Positions 8,647 to 17,208 of a stretch of 35,145 nucleotides of DNA are shown in pieces. The stretch's first letter is position 1. Each line of letters starts with the position of its first letter. A model generated the notes under the pieces. It had not been told where the DNA came from, ran no database searches, and was given only the letters and a program-made list of their open reading frames with translations. The DNA comes from Planctomycetota bacterium. Lineage in GTDB: Bacteria > Planctomycetota > Phycisphaerae > UBA1845 > Fen-1342. The stretch is from contig JAHJAR010000177.1 of assembly GCA_018814045.1 (NCBI GenBank), positions 1 to 35,145 of the forward strand. The letters run 5' to 3'. Both the position numbers and the translations under genes were made by a program.

Positions 8647-10224
8647 ATGCCCATTGACACCGATCCACCGCTGGTTCTGATGGTCTGCATCGACGCCCTG
8701 CGCTACGACTGCGTCAATTGGCAGCCGGAGACGCCCTATTTCGAGAAAATCGGCCTGCCGCGGCGGCTGACCACGCCGACGTTGGATGCCATCGGTAATG
8801 AGAGCGTTCGCTTCCAGCGCGCGGTGGCACCGGCGGGCTACACTCCGTTGAGCCTGGCGACGACGTTGACGGGCGTGTACGCCGACACGCACGGCGTGGT
8901 TGATTTTCAGAACACGACTTGCCGTGCCGATGTCCGTCCGCTGGGGAGTCTGTTCAAGCGGTTGGGCTGGCGGACGTGCAGCGTTTGGGGGCCGGAGTTC
9001 TTCAAAGGGATCGGCTTGGCCCGCGACGTGGATCACGTGTTCAACGACGAGGCGGTGTTGCTCGACCTGCTGGACTCGGGGCCGCCCGAACCCACATTCG
9101 CGTTTGTACACCTTAACGATGTGCACCATCCCTACGTCTTCAACTACTGGGATGACCCGCGCGCAGATAATCGCGATTTTGAGCTGATGATGCTGCTGCA
9201 ATTCGGCCTGTGGGTCGATCTGGAGAAGCGCGAGTTCATCGACGCCTCCGGACGCCGGGCACCGTTCGACCAGTGGTCGCAGCTCATTGCAACGCCCGGG
9301 CCGCCGGAGGCGATTCCCAATCGGCTCGGTAACCTGTTCAAGTGCTATCTGCACGGGATTCAGAAGTTCGACCAGACGCGGCTGGCGGCGTTCGTGGAGC
9401 GACTGAAGGCCGGAGGCTGGTGGGACCGCGCGGTAGTGGTCTTCTTTGCGGATCATGGGGAGGTGATCTGGCCGACGGTGCCCTGGACGCTGGGGCACGG
9501 GAAGCTGGTATGCGAGCAACTGATGCGGGTGCCGCTCACGATCAAGGCGCCCGGGATCGCGCCACGCGACGTGCGCACGCTGGTGGGGCTGGTCGATCTG
9601 GTGCCGACCGTGTTGGCCTTGGCCGGTGCTGACCTGACGCCGGGAACGCTGCCCTATGAGCTGGCTGGCCGGAGCCTGCTGCCGGCGATCGAGCACGATC
9701 GACCGGTTCAGAATGACTACTATCACGAGGGTTGGTCAGTCCTGGTGGCCGAACAGAAGCGCAAGCCGGCGTTGTACCAACGCGCGATCCGCACCCAGGA
9801 CGACAGGAAGTTCCTCTTCAGCGGTGATTTGCTGGACCCGGCCCAGTTCGAGTCGCTGGCGGAGGATGACTTCCTTCAGTACGCGATCGAGCGGGCGCTG
9901 GGCGAGATGGTCTACCCGCCGACGGAGGCGGCCGTGCGGCAACACCTGGTAAACGGCATGTCGCGACGGGATGTCGCGGCGGGGCTGGCCGCGCAGGTAC
10001 CGCGCTACCGGCGCTTTGACCTGAAGACGGATCCGTTCGAGGAACGGGGGCAGCCGATGGAGCCCGGGCGGCCAGGCTGGGATGAGTACCTGCGGCAACT
10101 GAAACGCATGGTGGATCTGCGCGGCCAGCCGTGCTACGTGGACGAGTCGACGGAGTTGCCCGCGGACGAAGAGCGTGAGTTGTTGCGGCACCTGGGCGAA
10201 TTGGGCTACGTGGAAGCAACGTAG
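8647..10224 (+). CDS. Sulfatase-like hydrolase of the alkaline phosphatase superfamily, Thr nucleophile
   Basis: A 525-residue cytoplasmic hydrolase (no signal peptide) with the alkaline phosphatase/sulfatase metal-binding fold. The ATG at 8647 follows GGGAG by 9 bp. Asp16 in VCIDALRYD is the first metal ligand; FFADHGE supplies Asp269 and His270; LGHGKL supplies His284. At the nucleophile loop the sequence is GYTPLSLATTLTGVYADTHG. Formylglycine sulfatases have CxPxR there; this protein has Tyr-Thr-Pro-Leu-Ser, so the likely nucleophile is Thr66, as in phosphodiesterase or phosphotransferase members. An annotation of 'sulfatase' by homology is therefore unsafe. The C-terminus (~380-525) is an extra helical region. 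The substrate is unknown. The GspE-type gene begins 183 bp downstream. Confidence 0.85.
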   Translation: MPIDTDPPLVLMVCIDALRYDCVNWQPETPYFEKIGLPRRLTTPTLDAIGNESVRFQRAVAPAGYTPLSLATTLTGVYADTHGVVDFQNTTCRADVRPLGSLFKRLGWRTCSVWGPEFFKGIGLARDVDHVFNDEAVLLDLLDSGPPEPTFAFVHLNDVHHPYVFNYWDDPRADNRDFELMMLLQFGLWVDLEKREFIDASGRRAPFDQWSQLIATPGPPEAIPNRLGNLFKCYLHGIQKFDQTRLAAFVERLKAGGWWDRAVVVFFADHGEVIWPTVPWTLGHGKLVCEQLMRVPLTIKAPGIAPRDVRTLVGLVDLVPTVLALAGADLTPGTLPYELAGRSLLPAIEHDRPVQNDYYHEGWSVLVAEQKRKPALYQRAIRTQDDRKFLFSGDLLDPAQFESLAEDDFLQYAIERALGEMVYPPTEAAVRQHLVNGMSRRDVAAGLAAQVPRYRRFDLKTDPFEERGQPMEPGRPGWDEYLRQLKRMVDLRGQPCYVDESTELPADEERELLRHLGELGYVEAT

Positions 10225-10407
10225 CCGGACGCGAGCAGACTTGGGGGACATCGGTGGGGGGCAGCCGACGCACGGAGTGCGGCGGGGCGAAAAGGGGCGC
10301 CCGTGCAATCTTTCGGCCGCCGGGCGGTATAAGCTTGGGGCGGCAGGGGTCTGCCGTCACTGGCATGCATCGCGTAAGTTCTTTATTTGCAAGAGGTAAC
10401 GGGCTAG

Positions 10408-12084
10408 ATGAGTGTCAAGGAAGCGCTGGTTGCCCAGGGCCTGGTGAGCGCGGAGCAGCTCGCCGCGGCGGTGTCGTCGGCGCGAAACGGTGAGCGGGCC
10501 GATCAGGTGCTGATTCGCGACGGAATCGTCGATGAGAGAGAGGTGCTGCGAATCTTCGGCGAGCAGCTCTCGATTCCGATCATCGAATTGAGCGAGGCAG
10601 ACATCGATACGGAATTGCTGGACCTCGTGCCCAGCCGGCTGGTGCACCGCTACGGGCTCATGCCGGTCTCGCGCACGGCGTCTGGAGGCATCCGCGTTGC
10701 AACCGCCGACCCGCACAACTTGAACGCGCTAGACGAACTGCGCACCTGCGTCGAGATGCCGGTCGAACCGGTGCTGGCCACGCGCACCGAGATCAACCAG
10801 TTGATCAAGTCGTTCTACGGCGTTGGTGGCGATGTGCTGCACGAGATGGTGCAGGACACTGGCGTTGAGGTTGTTGACGAGGCCACGCTGGAATCTGCGG
10901 ACCTCGACGTCCAGATGGCCCAGGAAGCCTCGGTCATCAAGCTGGTAAACGAGATTCTCCTGGAAGCCATCGACCAGCGCGCCAGCGACATTCACTTCGA
11001 GCCGTTCGAGACCGATTTCAGCGTGCGCTACCGTGTGGACGGAGTGCTGCACCACGCGAACGTCCCGGGGGAAATTCGGCGCTTTCGGAACGCGGTCATC
11101 AGCCGCATCAAGATCCTGTGCGGGATGAACATCGCCGAGAAACGTCTGCCGCAGGACGGTGGTTTCAAGATCAGGGCTCATCGCCGCGAGATCGATCTGC
11201 GTGTGAGCGTGATTCCGATGGCGTTTGGCGAGGGGGTGGTGCTGCGTATTCTGGACCGGACGTCGGTGAAGCTGGAGCTGCCGTCGCTGGGCATGGAGGG
11301 GGAAGCGCTCGAGCGTTTCCTGGATCTGATCAGCCGGCCGCACGGCATCATCCTGGTGACCGGTCCCACGGGATCCGGCAAGACGACCACGCTCTACGCC
11401 GCGCTGACGACGATCGTCAGCGAATCGCTCAAGATCCTGACGATAGAGGATCCGATCGAGTACTACCTGGACGGCATCAACCAGGTCCAGGTGCTGCAGA
11501 AGGTCGGGCTCAACTTTGCGCGGGCGATGCGTTCCTTCCTGCGCCACGACCCGGACGTCATCCTGGTGGGTGAGATTCGCGACAAGGAGACGGCGGAGAC
11601 CGCGATCAACGCCTCGCTGACCGGTCACCTGGTGTTTAGCACGCTGCACACCAACGATGCCGTGTCGGCCACGACGCGCTTGCTGGACATGGGGGTCGAG
11701 CCGTTCCTGATCTCCAGCTCGGTCGAAGGGGTACTAGCGCAGCGTTTGGTGCGGACGATCTGCCGGCACTGCCGCGAGCCGTACATGCCTGAGAGGCCTG
11801 AGCTCTTGCCGGCGGACTTCAACTACCAGCCGGGCCAGGAGTTGTTCCACGGGCGTGGCTGCCGCGAGTGCCTCGGCACCGGCTTTGCCGGCCGGCGCGG
11901 GTTGTTCGAGCTGATGACCATGAGCGACGAGCTGCGCGAGCTGATCGTGAACCACAAGTCCGCGGCCCAGATCCTGCCGGTCGCGCGCGAGAACGGCCTG
12001 GTGTTGCTGCGCGAAGACGGGTGGCGGCAGGTGCGCGGCGGTCGGACCACGCCCGAAGAAGTGCTGCGCTGCACGAAGGCGTAG
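10408..12084 (+). CDS. Type II secretion / type IV pilus assembly ATPase (GspE/PilB family)
   Basis: A 558-residue hexameric motor ATPase that drives pilus or pseudopilus extension at the inner membrane. The ATG at 10408 has AAGAGG 11 bp upstream. Residues 1-150 form the N-terminal T2SSE domain; ~165-555 form the ATPase. Visible motifs are Walker A GPTGSGKTTT (Lys325), the Asp box (ILTIEDPIEYY), Walker B (DVILVGEIRD) and the His box (TGHLVFSTLHTND). A tetracysteine zinc site (CRHC ... CREC) sits in the C-terminal part, as in most GspE and PilB proteins. No gspF, gspG or pilin gene is nearby; the secretin at 32313-34133 is 20 kb away, so the system is scattered, as is common in planctomycetes. 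GspE and PilB cannot be separated from this alone. Confidence 0.93.
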   Translation: MSVKEALVAQGLVSAEQLAAAVSSARNGERADQVLIRDGIVDEREVLRIFGEQLSIPIIELSEADIDTELLDLVPSRLVHRYGLMPVSRTASGGIRVATADPHNLNALDELRTCVEMPVEPVLATRTEINQLIKSFYGVGGDVLHEMVQDTGVEVVDEATLESADLDVQMAQEASVIKLVNEILLEAIDQRASDIHFEPFETDFSVRYRVDGVLHHANVPGEIRRFRNAVISRIKILCGMNIAEKRLPQDGGFKIRAHRREIDLRVSVIPMAFGEGVVLRILDRTSVKLELPSLGMEGEALERFLDLISRPHGIILVTGPTGSGKTTTLYAALTTIVSESLKILTIEDPIEYYLDGINQVQVLQKVGLNFARAMRSFLRHDPDVILVGEIRDKETAETAINASLTGHLVFSTLHTNDAVSATTRLLDMGVEPFLISSSVEGVLAQRLVRTICRHCREPYMPERPELLPADFNYQPGQELFHGRGCRECLGTGFAGRRGLFELMTMSDELRELIVNHKSAAQILPVARENGLVLLREDGWRQVRGGRTTPEEVLRCTKA

Positions 12085-12086
12085 TG

Positions 12087-12136
12087 TAGAGTCTACCTCG
12101 AGAGCTGTTTCCGAGCAGCGACCGTCAGGGAGCGGT
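12087..12136 (+). repeat. Dispersed palindromic repeat, copy B (left half; right arm degenerate)
   Basis: The arm at 12113-12136 matches copy A with one base change (GAGCAGCGACCGT... AGCGGT). About 25 upstream bases (from TAGAGTCTACCTC at 12087) align with the lead-in of copy D, so the repeat unit is longer than the arm alone. A weak remnant of the right arm can be seen around 12159-12175. It lies 2-28 bp after the stop of the GspE-type gene, between it and the convergent PEP-CTERM pseudogene. Confidence 0.7.
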
Positions 12137-12195
12137 TCCAGGGCGGGGCTACCGTGCAAACCGGTGCCGCGAGATCGCCCCAACAGGTCAATATC

Positions 12196-13044
12196 TCAGC
12201 GCCAGCGCCGGGCTGCGATCAGGCCAAAGACCAGCAATAAAAAGGTGCCTGGTTCGGGGGTATGCGCAATCCAGGCCTCGTTGTCGGAACAGCCAACGAT
12301 CGTACGGCCATCGGCCGAGATGCCCTTGGCAAAACTGAGATGCCAGCCGGTCAGATCAAGGCCATAATCCTGTTACAGGACCTCCTTGAGGTCGCGCATG
12401 CCATGCTGCTCGTCCCAGATGAAGGCGAACGGATCGCCCGTTCCTGCCGTTGAACCGACGACGATGGAGCCGTCGCCGGAGACCGCCCAGGCGCCGCTTC
12501 TGAACGAGCGTCCGGGGATGAATCCGAGGTTGACCATGCCGGTTGCTTCGGTCCAGCGAAACGCTCGGTTTCCCGCGGCCCTGGCGCCGACGCCAACGAT
12601 GGCGAGACCGTCCGCCGAGATGCCGTATGCGAGGCTGAAGAACGAGCCGCTATTCAGGTCTCCGAGCCCGGTCATGCCTTCCGACGGCGTCCACCGAAAC
12701 GCCTCCAGGTCGTCGCCGACATTCTCACTTGCGCCCACAATCACCGACCCGTTCGCTGAGACGCCGTACGCTTCACTGCGACGGTTCCAGCCGCCCAGGC
12801 CGCCGAGGCCGACCATCCCTTCGTCGCGCGTCCAGCGAAACGCCTCCATTTCCCACTGCGATGACCACGAAGAGTCACTGATGCCCACCACGGTCGACCC
12901 GTCAGCCGACACGTCGTATGCCTGGCTGTAATACCCGCCGCCGGGCAAATCGCCGAGGCCCATGAAGAACGGCTCATCGGAGAACACGGCAGGAGTGCAC
13001 CAGCACAAGGCCAAGAGGCCAGTTCTAAGCGTGGCTCGTCTCAC
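12196..13044 (-). pseudogene. HAF-repeat PEP-CTERM protein interrupted by an in-frame TAA
   Basis: A surface or exopolysaccharide-associated protein of the HAF-repeat type, built of repeats such as AYGVSANGSVIVGASE, EAFRWTPSEGMTGLGDL and ISADGLAIVGVG. After MRDLKEVL a TAA (12373-12375) stops the frame. The same frame continues without further stops for 59 codons as QDYGLDLTGWHLSFAKGISA, then RTIVGCSDNEAWIAH, and ends in a textbook PEP-CTERM sorting tail (PEPGTFLLLVFGLIAARRWR) before TGA at 12196-12198. So one base change has removed the exosortase signal. The GTG start at 13044 has GAGGTG upstream and yields a signal peptide (MRRATLRTGLLALCWCTPAVFS); a GTG at 13062 is the alternative. No exosortase is in view. 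It may be a real null allele or an assembly error. Confidence 0.85.
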
Positions 13045-13052
13045 GACACACC

Positions 13053-13722
13053 TCACGGCCACAGAATTCGATTCGACAGGATTGCCTCGTCTCGCGGCTT
13101 GCCGCCGCGCATCCCATCGCCAGGCAGTGGTTCAAGGGCAGGGGCCGTGCCCATGTAGACGGGTACCACGAGATCGCCGCAGTATGTCAGGCCGCTGTAA
13201 TCGCCGATGAAATCTCGCGACTTCAGATCCGCGGTGTCGATTGCCACGCCAAGCGAGTGCTCAGTGAACAGCAGCGAAGCGCTGTCGTCCGCCCAGGCAT
13301 AGTAGGCCTCAATCTCGAAGGTGCCTTGATAGGCCGCCTCGTGCGGGTCGTTCCGCGTGTCGTACCAGATGACATGCACGCGGTCATTCGCATCGACGGT
13401 GACGCATGGCATGAACTGATCGTACAAGAGCGGCTCGTTCCAGGGTCCATCCTGGTTCACTCGCACGCGGCCTTCCCACGAGGCGCCGCTGTCGGTCGAG
13501 CGCATGATTGTAGATGTCCATGTCGCCGTCGTGGGTAACGGGATCTTCAAGGCCCGTACGGTCGTTGAAGACGAGGAACAAACGCTGTGGGTCGTTTGGG
13601 CTGACCGCCATGTGAGCGATGCTCGGGATGCGGAACGAGCCCGGGCACATATCCGTTGAAGTAGATTTCGTTGGAGGGGTGGAACGGCTCGTTTAGCCCC
13701 ACGTCGTTCTGAACGTCATTTC
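13053..13722 (-). pseudogene. BNR-repeat/sialidase-like secreted protein, frameshifted twice, no start
   Basis: Three minus-strand frames carry consecutive pieces of one BNR (Asp-box) protein. The first piece reads NEPFHPSNEIYFNGYVPG; a single extra base in the G run near 13649-13651 shifts it to SFRIPSIAHMAVSPNDPQR and THDGDMDIY. A second extra base near 13508 shifts it to MRSTDSGASWEGRVRVNQD, which contains an Asp-box (SxDxGxxW) and runs through VWYDTRNDP, FIGDYSGL and GDLVVPVYMG to a stop at 13053. Removing one base at each point restores a continuous reading. The upstream part is absent: the sequence runs straight into the 3' end of the gene at 13716. The intact relatives are large extracellular exo-alpha-sialidase-like proteins. 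It lies 8 bp upstream of the PEP-CTERM pseudogene. Both lesions are homopolymer-type or single-base insertions, so sequencing error is possible. Confidence 0.75.
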
Positions 13723-14213
13723 GATCTCGCCGCTCCGCGGGCCCAGGGTGAGGGGAAAGAAGCCCCCAGGAAGGGGTCTGGGGAAACCTGCGGAGCCGGT
13801 TGCCCCAGATTCAACCCACGAATTCTGCGGAAGAACCTCTTTTCAAGGGCTACCTTTCGCTCTCGCTCGCGATTCTGGCGGGCTTCTCTGGCAGTCCGCT
13901 GCCTGTCGGCTTTTTGACTTATCTCCGTCAAGAGACTGCGGGTTGTTTCGTATTGCTGCTCCTCCGCCCGCGACTGTTGCCCAGGTTGTGGCAAGGGTGC
14001 GAGGGCTCTATCGAGAAGGTCTGCGGCTTGCTCATACTCGGTCGCGTCAATAGCGGTCCGTGCTTTCGAGAATAGTGCCCGAGATTCGGCTAGGATGTTC
14101 GCTCGTTCTCTGGCTTGGAGATGCTGAGCAGAGACGTAGGCCACCGCATAGACGACCAAAGCGGCGGTCACTGCAATTCCCGCAGCCACAAAGAGTTTCA
14201 TCCCTTTAGGCAT
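13716..14213 (-). CDS. Small single-pass membrane protein, unknown function
   Basis: I do not recognise this 165-residue product. The ATG at 14213 has GGGAG about 9 bp upstream and begins MPKGMKLFVAAG. A transmembrane segment covers ~6-27 (LFVAAGIAVTAALVVYAVAY), followed by a charged helical region (~30-130, rich in Ala, Arg, Glu and Gln) likely to form a coiled coil, with QNRERERKVALEKRFFRR at its end. The last ~30 residues (LNLGQPAPQVSPDPFLGASF onwards) are low complexity and may be read-through into decayed sequence, since they overlap the sialidase-like pseudogene by 7 bp. The local base composition from ~13.8 to 14.4 kb is visibly less GC-rich than its surroundings, which may indicate a foreign insertion or relaxed decay. 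A membrane-anchored protein is as far as the sequence goes. Confidence 0.5.
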   Translation of the reverse strand: MPKGMKLFVAAGIAVTAALVVYAVAYVSAQHLQARERANILAESRALFSKARTAIDATEYEQAADLLDRALAPLPQPGQQSRAEEQQYETTRSLLTEISQKADRQRTAREARQNRERERKVALEKRFFRRIRGLNLGQPAPQVSPDPFLGASFPSPWARGAARSK

Positions 14214-14441
14214 AGCTGAAAGCTCCCGCGTTCGGCTGTGCTTGAAGAAGCAGTGCATCGAATATTGTCCCAGGGAAGCATGCGTTCTGCAAGGAAGAGC
14301 CCCAAGAACGGTATGACCTAAAGGGGCTCAAACCCCGCATTCTGAGCATCGTAGCGGGCGTCCCCGATGCACCAATCCCAGATCCACCGCCAAAGTACGG
14401 GTGCGAGGGGCGAAACTCGAGATCGAACGGTCAACGGATTG
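14214..14441. other. Intergenic sequence of lower GC, no gene found
   Basis: 228 bp between the small membrane protein start and the 3' end of the GH2 gene. It contains short hairpin-capable sequences (GGGGCTCAAACCCC at ~14323-14336, and GCATCG ... CGATGC around 14346-14370) but nothing I can assign as a gene. The region is less GC-rich than the flanks. Confidence 0.5.
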
Positions 14442-16688
14442 CTATGGTCGGTCGACCAGTTCGACGAGCCCCACGTCAACTCCCTGGCCGCCGTCGGTCT
14501 GATGGCAATGGACGGCGAGCAGGTTTTTCCCCACGCGCAGCGCCTGCTCGTCCTCGAGCGAGATCAGCACGTAGCTCGTAGTGTAGCCTTTGACAGAAGC
14601 GACGCGCCGCCCGTTGATGAGCACCGTGCAGTCTTCATCGTGGTAGAGCCGCAGCCGCGGATTCGCCGGCACGCGCGTGAGTTCGAACGTGCGCCGTAGC
14701 CAGACATCGGGCGTATGCCACGCGGTGCCCACGACCGCGCCGGGGGTCCCCTCGCGGCCGAAGCCGCCCGGTCCCTGTGCCCATGAGCTATCGTCGAAGT
14801 TCGGCTGATACCAGTTGTCGGCGGGCGTTTCGGTCACGTAGCGCCAGACAATGCCCTTCTCTTCCGAGGTTGGTACAACGCGCTTGATGAGCGGTGGCGG
14901 CAGGTACAGCGTGCGGTTGGCTGCGGTGATGCGCTCGATATCCATCTTGACCAGTTCCCGGTCATAGGTCAGCAGCCCGTTGACCTCGATCTCAACGTCC
15001 GTTGTCTGCGTGTACACGGCGGCGGAGAGGCCCGGTTCGCCGGTCAGCGGTCGCAGCCGCTCCACCAGGTCCAGGTACGCTTCAGTGAGTTCGTCCCGCG
15101 TTTTGAAGCTGCGATAGCCCCAGTTCTTCTCAGCTTGCCAGGTGTGACCGGCGAGCGGGAGGCCCAGGCCGCCGAACTCCCCCAGCACCGCGGCTCGTTT
15201 CGGCTCCGGCTGCGGCGAGCCTGGGCCGGGATAGGCGTGGATGTCGTGCACATCGCCGACGCCGCGATCGGTCCAGCCGCTGGCGCTGTTCACGAGCCGC
15301 GTCGGGTCCAGCGTGCGCACCCACTCGGCCAGGCGCTGCGTGTCGGATTGCCCCCAGCCCTCATTGAAGATGACCCACATGACAATCGACGGATGGTTAT
15401 AGTGCGTCTCGATCAGCCGGCGCAACTCGTAATCGAATTGCGTGGCCGATTCCGGCGAGCGCTTGAAATCCGGATCGCGGGACCCGATGTATTTGTCACC
15501 ACTGGGCATGTCCTGCCAGACCATCAGCCCGAGCTTGTCACACCAGTAGTACCAGCGTGCCGGCTCGATCTTGACGTGCTTGCGGGCCATGTTGAAGCCT
15601 AATTGTCTGGTGACCTCAACATCGTAGCGCAACGCGGCGTCGGTCGGCGCGGCATAAAGCCCGTCGGGCCAGAAACCCTGATCCAGCGGCCCAAACATGA
15701 AGAGCGGTTTGTGATTCAACAGTAGCCGCGTGACGCCGCGCTCGTCCGGGCCGACGCTCACCTGGCGCATCCCGAAGTAGCTCGTCACCTGGTCGATGAC
15801 GCGCTCGGGATTGTCAAACCAGCGCAGCGTGATCCGCAGCCCATAGAGGAACGGATCGTCGGGTGACCAGAGCCGGGGGTTGGGGATGTCCACCGCGACG
15901 CGCCGCGCACCGTTGGCCCGCGCGATTTCGCGCCCGTCATCGAGCACGACCACGTCCACGCCGTGTGAGCGTGACAGATTCGGAACATCGACCTCGACCA
16001 GAAGACGCGAGTGATCGATGTCGGGAGTGAGCTTGATTCCCCCGATGTGGGACTCGGGTACCGGCTCCAGCCAGACGGTCTGCCAGATGCCCGTGCTGGG
16101 CGTGTACCAGATGCTGCCGGGCTTGCGCACCTGCTTGCCACGCGCCTGATAGCCCGCGTCGGTCGGGTCCCAGACGGCGACGACGATCTCCTGGGGGCCG
16201 GTCTGCTGGAGCGCGTCGGTGACGTCAAACGAGAATGGGTCATACCCGCCGCGGTGGCTGCCCACCGCGCTCCCATTGACCCAGACCGTTGCCTCCCAGT
16301 CGACTGCGCCGAAGTGGAGCAACACACGCTGGTCAGTCCAGTCGGCCGGCAGCTCGACCGTTCGGCGATACCACAGCCGCTGGTTCTCATCGAGCCGCTT
16401 CATCACACCCGAGAGGGCGGATTCGAGCGGGAAGGGGACCAGGATTTGGCCGTCGAAGCCATCGGGACGACCTTCTGCCTTGGGGCGGAGCGCGTAGTCC
16501 CACAGGCCGTTCAGATTCTGCCACGCGGGCCGCACCATCTGCGGCCGCGGGTACTCGGGGTGGGCGGTCGTTGGAGTAACATCCTTGGTCCAGCGTGTCA
16601 TGAGCGGGCCTTCCTGTGCGTGCCATTGTGCTGCCGCTACCAGCGTGCCCGATAGTGCCACCGTGACTGCAAGTACGATTCTGAGCAT
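14442..16688 (-). CDS. Secreted glycoside hydrolase family 2 protein (beta-galactosidase-like)
   Basis: A 748-residue exported GH2 enzyme. The ATG at 16688 follows a GAGAGG site and starts a signal peptide (MLRIVLAVTVALSGTLVAAA). Residues ~50-210 are the N-terminal sugar-binding jelly-roll (MVRPAWQNLNGLWDYALRPK, VWVNGSAVGSHRGGYDPFSF); ~210-310 the immunoglobulin-like domain; ~325-620 the TIM barrel. The catalytic acid/base is Glu443 in VIFNEGWGQS, and Glu504 in AVLGEFGGLG is the likely nucleophile. A C-terminal galactose-binding-like beta domain (~635-748) contains YHDEDCTVLINGRR. Such enzymes remove beta-linked galactose, glucuronic acid or mannose from polysaccharides in the periplasm or outside the cell; the exact sugar cannot be assigned. 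It ends near the start of the decaying patch. A possible minus-strand promoter (TTGCTT, 17 bp, GATTAT) lies at 16764-16792. Confidence 0.92.
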   Translation of the reverse strand: MLRIVLAVTVALSGTLVAAAQWHAQEGPLMTRWTKDVTPTTAHPEYPRPQMVRPAWQNLNGLWDYALRPKAEGRPDGFDGQILVPFPLESALSGVMKRLDENQRLWYRRTVELPADWTDQRVLLHFGAVDWEATVWVNGSAVGSHRGGYDPFSFDVTDALQQTGPQEIVVAVWDPTDAGYQARGKQVRKPGSIWYTPSTGIWQTVWLEPVPESHIGGIKLTPDIDHSRLLVEVDVPNLSRSHGVDVVVLDDGREIARANGARRVAVDIPNPRLWSPDDPFLYGLRITLRWFDNPERVIDQVTSYFGMRQVSVGPDERGVTRLLLNHKPLFMFGPLDQGFWPDGLYAAPTDAALRYDVEVTRQLGFNMARKHVKIEPARWYYWCDKLGLMVWQDMPSGDKYIGSRDPDFKRSPESATQFDYELRRLIETHYNHPSIVMWVIFNEGWGQSDTQRLAEWVRTLDPTRLVNSASGWTDRGVGDVHDIHAYPGPGSPQPEPKRAAVLGEFGGLGLPLAGHTWQAEKNWGYRSFKTRDELTEAYLDLVERLRPLTGEPGLSAAVYTQTTDVEIEVNGLLTYDRELVKMDIERITAANRTLYLPPPLIKRVVPTSEEKGIVWRYVTETPADNWYQPNFDDSSWAQGPGGFGREGTPGAVVGTAWHTPDVWLRRTFELTRVPANPRLRLYHDEDCTVLINGRRVASVKGYTTSYVLISLEDEQALRVGKNLLAVHCHQTDGGQGVDVGLVELVDRP

Positions 16689-17208
16689 CGTGGTTCCTCT
16701 CTCTTTTCGTGGCGCGTCGGCTGTTGCCGGACGATCGGCGATCACATTCACCGCTCGCGGTGTATAATCAGGCGACGGCGATCGGGAAGCAACGCCGCGC
16801 GGCGGATTGCCGCCAGGTGCGCTGCCACGTGTTTGGCTGCATGTCTTGCATTCAGCAACGGTTGCGTTGGGAGAGCTGTCACCGGATACCGAGGGCTTCG
16901 GAGTCGATGGGAGTGATCACCCGCGCTGCCCACAGGTTCGCTGTCGCCCGATTCCTCAGCATGCGCGCTTCCGCGGCCGCGCGTTTGCGGATAAGCCGCC
17001 GTCCTGAACGGTGCTTGTAAAGTCGGTAATACGGATATACGATTCGTAATACAGGAGCAGAACGTGTGTCGCGCTGCACGCGCGGCGGGCAGAGGTTTGG
17101 CAGGCGTTTTACCCGCCCGCGCTGCGTGCGTATGAGTGGCGACATCGTCCAGGGGTGCTGGCTGGCGGCTGGGCGGGTGTACCTGGCCGACGTGGAGTGA
17201 GCGAGAGC
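16689..17208. other. Divergent intergenic region upstream of GH2 and the metal transporter
   Basis: 520 bp between the GH2 start (minus) and cbiM (plus) with no supportable gene. It contains the putative GH2 promoter (minus strand, plus coordinates 16764-16792) and an A/T-rich patch at ~17012-17052 with two direct copies of GTAATAC. Open frames on both strands here are arginine-rich, lack ribosome sites and look non-coding. No cobalamin or NiCo riboswitch signature was found by eye. Confidence 0.5.
17026..17052. promoter_or_regulatory. Candidate regulatory direct repeat upstream of the metal transporter operon
   Basis: GTAATAC at 17026-17032 recurs at 17046-17052, exactly 20 bp apart (two helical turns), with GATATAC between them. 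This is the only A/T-rich patch in the 500-bp upstream region and lies 157 bp before cbiM. It could bind a metal-responsive repressor or form part of a promoter. It does not match the NikR palindrome closely. Confidence 0.3.

Noticed and set aside
16689..17208. A cobalamin or NiCo riboswitch before cbiM
   Set aside because: Neither the B12 box nor the conserved NiCo aptamer core could be seen by eye.
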